A stretch of DNA of 35,553 bases from Gnetum montanum. Lineage: Eukaryota > Streptophyta > Gnetopsida > Gnetales > Gnetaceae. A program made the position numbers and the translations under genes. This document shows positions 31,640-35,553 of the stretch, piece after piece; position 1 is the stretch's first letter, and the number at the start of each line of letters is the position of its first letter. Location of the stretch: positions 11,749 to 47,301 of the forward strand of contig MNCI01023815.1 of assembly GCA_015680685.1 (NCBI GenBank). The letters run 5' to 3'. Under the pieces are notes generated by a model. It ran no database searches and was not told the DNA's origin. It saw only the letters and a list, made by a program, of their open reading frames with translations.

Positions 31640-32320
31640 GATTACAAAATTAGTGGAACTCATGTAGTTCCTGGTGACGGTGTCTCCTCCATAGGTGTCT
31701 TTCTCTTTTCTTGCACTCTAGGTCTTAGGATTTGATAGCATTGAAGTATGGCTTGGAGTTGCTCCTCTTGTAAGGCCTTGAGTTCCTTGGCGCATGTGTA
31801 AGTTTGCGCTTATGCCATAGAGGCACCCCAGTTAGCCTTCTCTTTTTCTTCCACCACCCTTTTATTCTATGTCAACAGTTTATTAAGTTGCTTGGTTCTG
31901 AAAGTGTCCAGCTGGTTTTGAGCAACTTTTGGCCCTATATTCAGAAGGTTTAATACTTCCAAAATGGCTTGAAAAGAGAAGCCAACAGTCACACCACAAT
32001 TGTTAACTGTGGTGCCTTCTTCTTTATTATGCCAAAATTGGTACATTTTCCCTAAGTACTAGGCACCTCTTTCAGAGAGGGTAGGTCATAATGGGGATCC
32101 TTTGAGGTGATCCCTAATGGCTTCCATATAAAATTCTGTGAAAGGTCCAAAGTTTAATTCCATGATCACTATAGTGAATATGGACCTTTCATGGATGGTC
32201 TGAATACAATCCTAGGTCAGCGTGAGATATCGTCCTAGTTCAAACACTGTAGCAGTTGCTCCTTTCGCCTACCTTGATTGTACAGTAGCAGGGCCTTCTT
32301 GATGGATGCTAAATGATTCT
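31640..32320 (-). pseudogene. Unidentified ORF upstream of PPT in copy B element
   Basis: One recoverable frame (with a few stops and one shift) has ELGRYLTLT, MELNFGPFTEFYMEAIRDHL, LGKMYQFWHNKEEGT and VGFSFQAILEVLNLLNIG. These are followed by a Lys/Glu/Gln-rich, probably coiled-coil tail (KRVVEEKEKAN, KELKALQEEQLQAIL) and KRKTPMEETPS. No gag or pol motif is visible. A homologous end is at 1-430. It lies between a PBS-like site and a PPT, so the element could be non-autonomous with its own ORF, or this could be an env-position ORF of a deleted element. Confidence 0.45.
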
Positions 32321-32334
32321 TCCTCCTATACCAT
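32321..32334 (-). promoter_or_regulatory. PBS-like sequence
   Basis: The minus strand reads TGGTATAGGAGG, matching the first six bases of TGGTATCAGAGC and then diverging. It lies at the end of the T3 LTR, and the following bases (AAGAATCATTTAGC) resemble those after the T1 PBS (AAGGCAATCCCTTAGGC). Confidence 0.4.
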
Positions 32335-33556
32335 CCGAAATCGTTGGTCTCCGGCTGGAAGGAAACAGAGACCGAGGGATCACAGGACATGCACAGAAGA
32401 CCCTACCTTCACTTGAGGGTGAGCTGGAATGAACGAAGGTAGAGTACCTTAGATGGTCCGCACACTGATTAGGCAAGGATTTCCCCAAACGTACACCGAG
32501 GTGCTATACGCTGGGTTATGCATGAACGTCGTAACAGGCATAAAATAGTGCGTGAACAGTGTAACTAATGCAAACGGAGCGTAAACGTAAAAGAGAGTAA
32601 ACAGAATACATGCAACAATCAATGCAAATTGTAAATGATTTTAGGAAGAAAATGTAACAATGGCATATCAAAATGAGAGTACAATGCACTGGTCTAACGC
32701 AGTTGTGGATTGACACAAGGCAGACAAAAAGCCCCGGTGGATGCAGGAATGATTGTGGGCTGGTTCACATTATAGGCACAGCGTAGAGGCTGTATGCTCA
32801 GCATACAGGGTTGTCCAGCGTACAAGGTTTTCTGCTATAGTTCTCAACATATCTGCTCTCTGGTTTGCTCTGGAATTTTTGCCAACCGACCTGGATCTCG
32901 TGAAAAAATTGGGCTTTTATACAGGTTTTGACGTTAGACTCGGGTTGGGGGACACGTGGCGTGTTGACCGGGTGCAAAAGCGTAAAATTTACAAGTATAC
33001 AGTATGTTACATTTGCTAGGTGTATACGCTGTATCAAGCGAGCGTAGACTCTGGGTGTATACACTGGGCGTCTACGCTGGATGTGCTGGGCATATACGCT
33101 ATGTATGCTGGGTGTATATGCTGATGGTAGCTTGGACGTATACACCGGGTGTATACGCTGATGGTTGCTGCGTTGTACCAAATCTTGCTCTACAGTGCTA
33201 CTTCCATGCTATCTTTAAGGATTTCATGCCGGGCGTATACATCAGTTATACCTGCTGGGCGTACATGTGAGGCGTGTACGCTGGGCGTATACGTTGTGAA
33301 CTTCGGGCGTATACATTGAGAATGTCGAGCGTATATGCTGTGGATGTCGGGCATATACGCTGGGCGTACACGCTGTGGATGTGAACTTGAGCGTATACGC
33401 TGGGTGTATACGTTGGGAATGCATACTTAGTGAAATTAAATATCTGACCTCTGAAGTTGCCATGTTTGATAGCAGATGTAGCCGTGGTCGTCTGTGGATC
33501 GTAGTGACCTACTTTTTGTTGGAAAAATACTAAGCCCAAAATTTTGTGGTGTTTCA
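32335..33556 (-). repeat. LTR of Tat-like element T3
   Basis: Starts TGAAACACCAC at 33556 after AAAGAGGGGCCAA. The part 32380-32500 (ccttagatggtccgc, gattaggcaaggattt) resembles 10600-10730 of the T1 5' LTR. The left end is uncertain. CpG content is clearly higher than in T1. Confidence 0.65.
33004..33420. repeat. GCGTATACGC palindrome array in T3 LTR
   Basis: About 18 degenerate units of gggcgtatacgctg and gggtgtatacgctg, some separated by 10-25 bases. The core GCGTATACGC is a perfect 10-base palindrome. The open frames on both strands (33004-33270 and 33246-33463) are by-products of this repeat. Confidence 0.9.
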
Positions 33557-33626
33557 TTGGCCCCTCTTTGTTGACACTTGGAGGAATCAACCTAAGAAGC
33601 GTCGACAAAGAAGTGCAAAACACCAC
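33546..33626. promoter_or_regulatory. PPT and hairpin at 3' LTR boundary of T3
   Basis: Arms gtggtgttt (33546-33554) and aaacaccac (33618-33626) pair perfectly. The inner arms ctttgttgac and gtcgacaaag pair at nine of ten positions. The minus-strand PPT AAAGAGGGGCCAA (33557-33569) lies between them. Confidence 0.7.
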
Positions 33627-34614
33627 AAGCAACTTGATAGAGACTGTTCGTTGCCACTCGACTAGACATCATCGCACCGTGTTCAGTAGTACATGGGATT
33701 AAGAGACGTAAAATTTGTATCTGGATGGGGAAATGGAGATTGTGGGGATTGGGAACTGACCAAGAGATTGTACTTGGTAAAGGGGATGCTCTGGTGTGTG
33801 TCATGCTGATTCTTGTCAATAGATTATTTAGCAGACTCGGAATCTAGACATGCGATGTGCGTCCTTTGGTGAAACAAGACCCTTGGTTAGTGTCCAAGAG
33901 GATTTGTTGGCGAGACCAAAGCTATGTGAGGATGTGTTACATTCTTTGGAGGAACAGGGCCCTTGTTTGGTGTTTAGGAGGAGCCTGTTGGTGGAGAGCC
34001 AAAGCTATGCAACGAGATGTTCTTGATTCTTTTGGACATGAGTACTTGGTTCCAAGACAACTGCCTTCCCGCCTGGGGTTTATATGGGAAGTGCCAAGGG
34101 TCTTGATTATTTTTTTTAGAGGAAAATTTGTTTTGATCTTGTACTCATGCTTAAGTGCTACATTGTATGTTGCAACTGCTTAAAGGTGTTACAGTGTGCA
34201 ATGGTATGCTCAAATTTTTGAGTGTATTGGGTGTATAAGACGTGTGGCTGAGTAGAGTGTGTCAGTGAGTAGATAGGGAATGTACTGGGAAATGGGGATG
34301 TACTAGTGAACGACTTGATTTAGTCTTGCCACGTGGGCTGTGAACATTGCCTCATTTTGCTGCTTATGATGAAATGCATTCTTGTACGAATACCTCTAAG
34401 CGTCATCCTGCAAACACAACTCCAAGGAGACAAGAAAACCATGAGTGAATAAGCGAGCTTAGACTTAAACAACAACTGATGGAACAAAGGCACTGGAAGA
34501 GATTTCAGACATTGTATATAAATGGCAGCAATGTTGGTAAGATCGTCTAATGGCAAGCGATGTAGTGATTCTGATGAATGACTGTGGCCTCAGATTGAGG
34601 AACCAAAGATGAAC
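33627..34614 (-). other. T3 3' untranslated region
   Basis: About 1 kb without a gene. It contains an about 80-bp tandem duplication at 33880-34040 (aggannntgttggyrgag..ccaaagctatg twice) and the block 34404-34443 conserved with T1 3939-3974. Open frames here have no recognised motif. Confidence 0.6.
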
Positions 34615-34950
34615 TTGCCAGTTTATAGTCTTAGCGGACTATCATGGGTTGGTTTTATGTCATAACCCATTGGACACTGCCCATTTAGCGTCGAGGCGGA
34701 CGTTGCATTAATAGTTTCTAGTCTTAGCAGACCATGAAGAGGTAAACCAGTTTATAGTCTTAGCGGACTCTGGAGAGTGCGACTGTGGCAGTTTACTGTC
34801 ATGCCGGATGGGTGCTAGTTTATCGTCATTGCATACACTGTGTGGTATCAGTTTATCATCATGATGCCGGGACGAGCTGTGGTATCAGTTTTAAGTCATA
34901 ATCTAGGACTATTCTGTGGTATCAGTTTATAGTCGTGACCCTAGGACTCA
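34615..34950. repeat. Minisatellite in T3 3' UTR
   Basis: About ten units of cagtttatagtcttagcggact and variants (agtttatcgtcattgc), spaced about 35-45 bases apart. Homologous to 4140-4480 and 30270-30365 and less decayed. Confidence 0.85.
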
Positions 34951-34970
34951 TGTGTACCTTGTAGACCTTN

Positions 34971-35044
34971 GTCGATTACGCCAAATGGGTATCCAACATG
35001 GTCATTTTCCCGAAGAAGAATGGAAGCATTCGCTTATGCATTGA
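34971..35044 (+). pseudogene. RT fragment 1
   Basis: Bases 34982-35044 code KWVSNMVIFPKKNGSIRLCID, the fingers motif of gypsy RT. Single Ns at 34970 and 35045 bound the piece. Its orientation is opposite to the 3' UTR at its left. Confidence 0.75.
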
Positions 35045-35045
35045 N

Positions 35046-35252
35046 TTTGGATTAAGTCTCAACCCATATTTTAAACAATGTTTTAACACCAAGTCAAGGT
35101 CTTGTACATGTTGTTGTGATGTTTTTGATTTAACCACGATGTCGTTCACGTAGTCATTGAGCGAATGTAATATGTAATCGCTAAAGATGAATGTCATCGC
35201 CCTTTGATACGTGGCCTCAGCGTTCTTAAGACCAAAGGGCATCATTGTGTAA
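35046..35252 (-). pseudogene. RT fragment 2 (inverted)
   Basis: The minus strand codes YTMMPFGLKNAEATYQRAMTF, then YVNDIVVKSK and GLRLNP, the palm of Tat-type gypsy RT. The catalytic box expected as YVDD reads YVND. It is bounded by Ns at 35045 and 35253. The first 172 bases are the exact reverse complement of fragment 3. Confidence 0.8.
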
Positions 35253-35425
35253 NAGGCCACGTATCAAAGGGCGATGACATTCATCTTTAGCGATTACATA
35301 TTACATTCGCTCAATGACTACGTGAACGACATCGTGGTTAAATCAAAAACATCACAACAACATGTACAAGACCTTGACTTGGTGTTAAAACATTGTTTAA
35401 AATATGGGTTGAGACTTAATCCAAA
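35046..35425. repeat. Perfect inverted repeat, 172-bp arms
   Basis: 35046-35217 and 35254-35425 are exact reverse complements, with a 36-base centre that includes an N at 35253. No other repeat pair in this window is identical. Confidence 0.95.
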
Positions 35426-35506
35426 GAAATGTGTCTTTGGAGTCAAAACAAGCAAAATGCTTAGGTTCATAGCCTCAGAAGCAGGGATACGGGTAGACCC
35501 CGATAA
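35254..35506 (+). pseudogene. RT fragment 3
   Basis: The same palm segment on the plus strand (YVND at 35319-35330) continues past fragment 2 with KKCVFGV, KMLRFIASEAGIRVDPD. The frame is open throughout. It is followed by an N at 35507 and a short tail to the window end. Confidence 0.8.
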
Positions 35507-35553
35507 NTGGCTTGAATGAAACCAGCCTAATAAAGTTTGGTGATCTCATTGAG

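Noticed and set aside
32798-33632. ORFs of 127 and 128 codons on the minus strand
   Set aside because: They run through the GTATAC array and consist of repeated Y-T-P-S-V-Y-A-like units; CpG-rich repeat sequence lacks stops by composition.
33857-34183. 108-codon plus-strand ORF (Trp/Arg-rich)
   Set aside because: It lies in the T3 3' UTR, overlaps an about 80-bp tandem duplication and has no recognised motif.

Overview
The window looks like intergenic repeat from a large, methylated plant genome. I see no host gene, rRNA, tRNA or CRISPR array, and no bacterial-type gene organisation. What can be recognised is decayed plant retrotransposons: Ty3/gypsy of Tat type (gag, protease, RNase H, a second RNase H, integrase), an Athila-like gypsy element, a third LTR family with a Del/Tekay-like pre-PPT motif, an L1-type LINE and a scrap of Ty1/copia. 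A gymnosperm or other large-genome seed plant fits (old, divergent insertions, deep nesting, many in-frame TAG/TAA codons), but that is inference.

Layout. 1-430 is an internal fragment of the 'TGATGAG' LTR family on the minus strand, and 1319-1662 is an LTR fragment of the same family. It interrupts the 3' LTR of T1, a nearly complete Tat-type element on the minus strand (1673-12189: 5' LTR 9987-12189, PBS 9977-9986, gag, protease, RNase H pair, integrase, 3' UTR minisatellite, PPT, 3' LTR from 3040 leftward). T1 lies beside Athila-like sequence on the plus strand: remnant E1 (12190 to about 14063), an LTR piece (14064 to about 14300), then E2 with gag, protease, broken RT and integrase C-terminus (14380-17960), a 3' UTR and a second LTR (about 18631-19450). 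An LTR of the TGATGAG family follows on the plus strand (19958-20948), next to an LTR end plus primer-binding site of a fourth element (20949-21148). 21150-23300 is mostly unassigned.

23313-26270 is a decayed L1-type LINE with an intact YADD box. 27380-27608 is a minus-strand copia scrap, broken by a second, shorter copy of the LINE 3' block (27609-28620). That copy is in turn interrupted by a second Tat-like element, T2 (LTR 28621-30141, 3' UTR, pol C-terminus). T2 is interrupted at 30632 by a TGATGAG-family LTR (30632-31477) with its PPT and an unidentified upstream reading frame. A third Tat-like copy, T3 (LTR about 32335-33556, 3' UTR 33557-34950), follows. The window ends in short RT fragments separated by single Ns, including a perfect 172-bp inverted repeat that looks like an assembly artefact.

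The genes do not work together as a pathway; all coding regions are broken. The most interesting signals are structural: a hairpin spanning the polypurine tract/3' LTR boundary in all three Tat copies, a family-specific minisatellite between pol and the PPT, LTR-embedded arrays that differ between copies (about 96-bp units in T1, a palindromic GCGTATACGC array in T3, about 20-bp units in T2), exchange of U3 repeat modules in the TGATGAG family, and an unidentified reading frame present twice.
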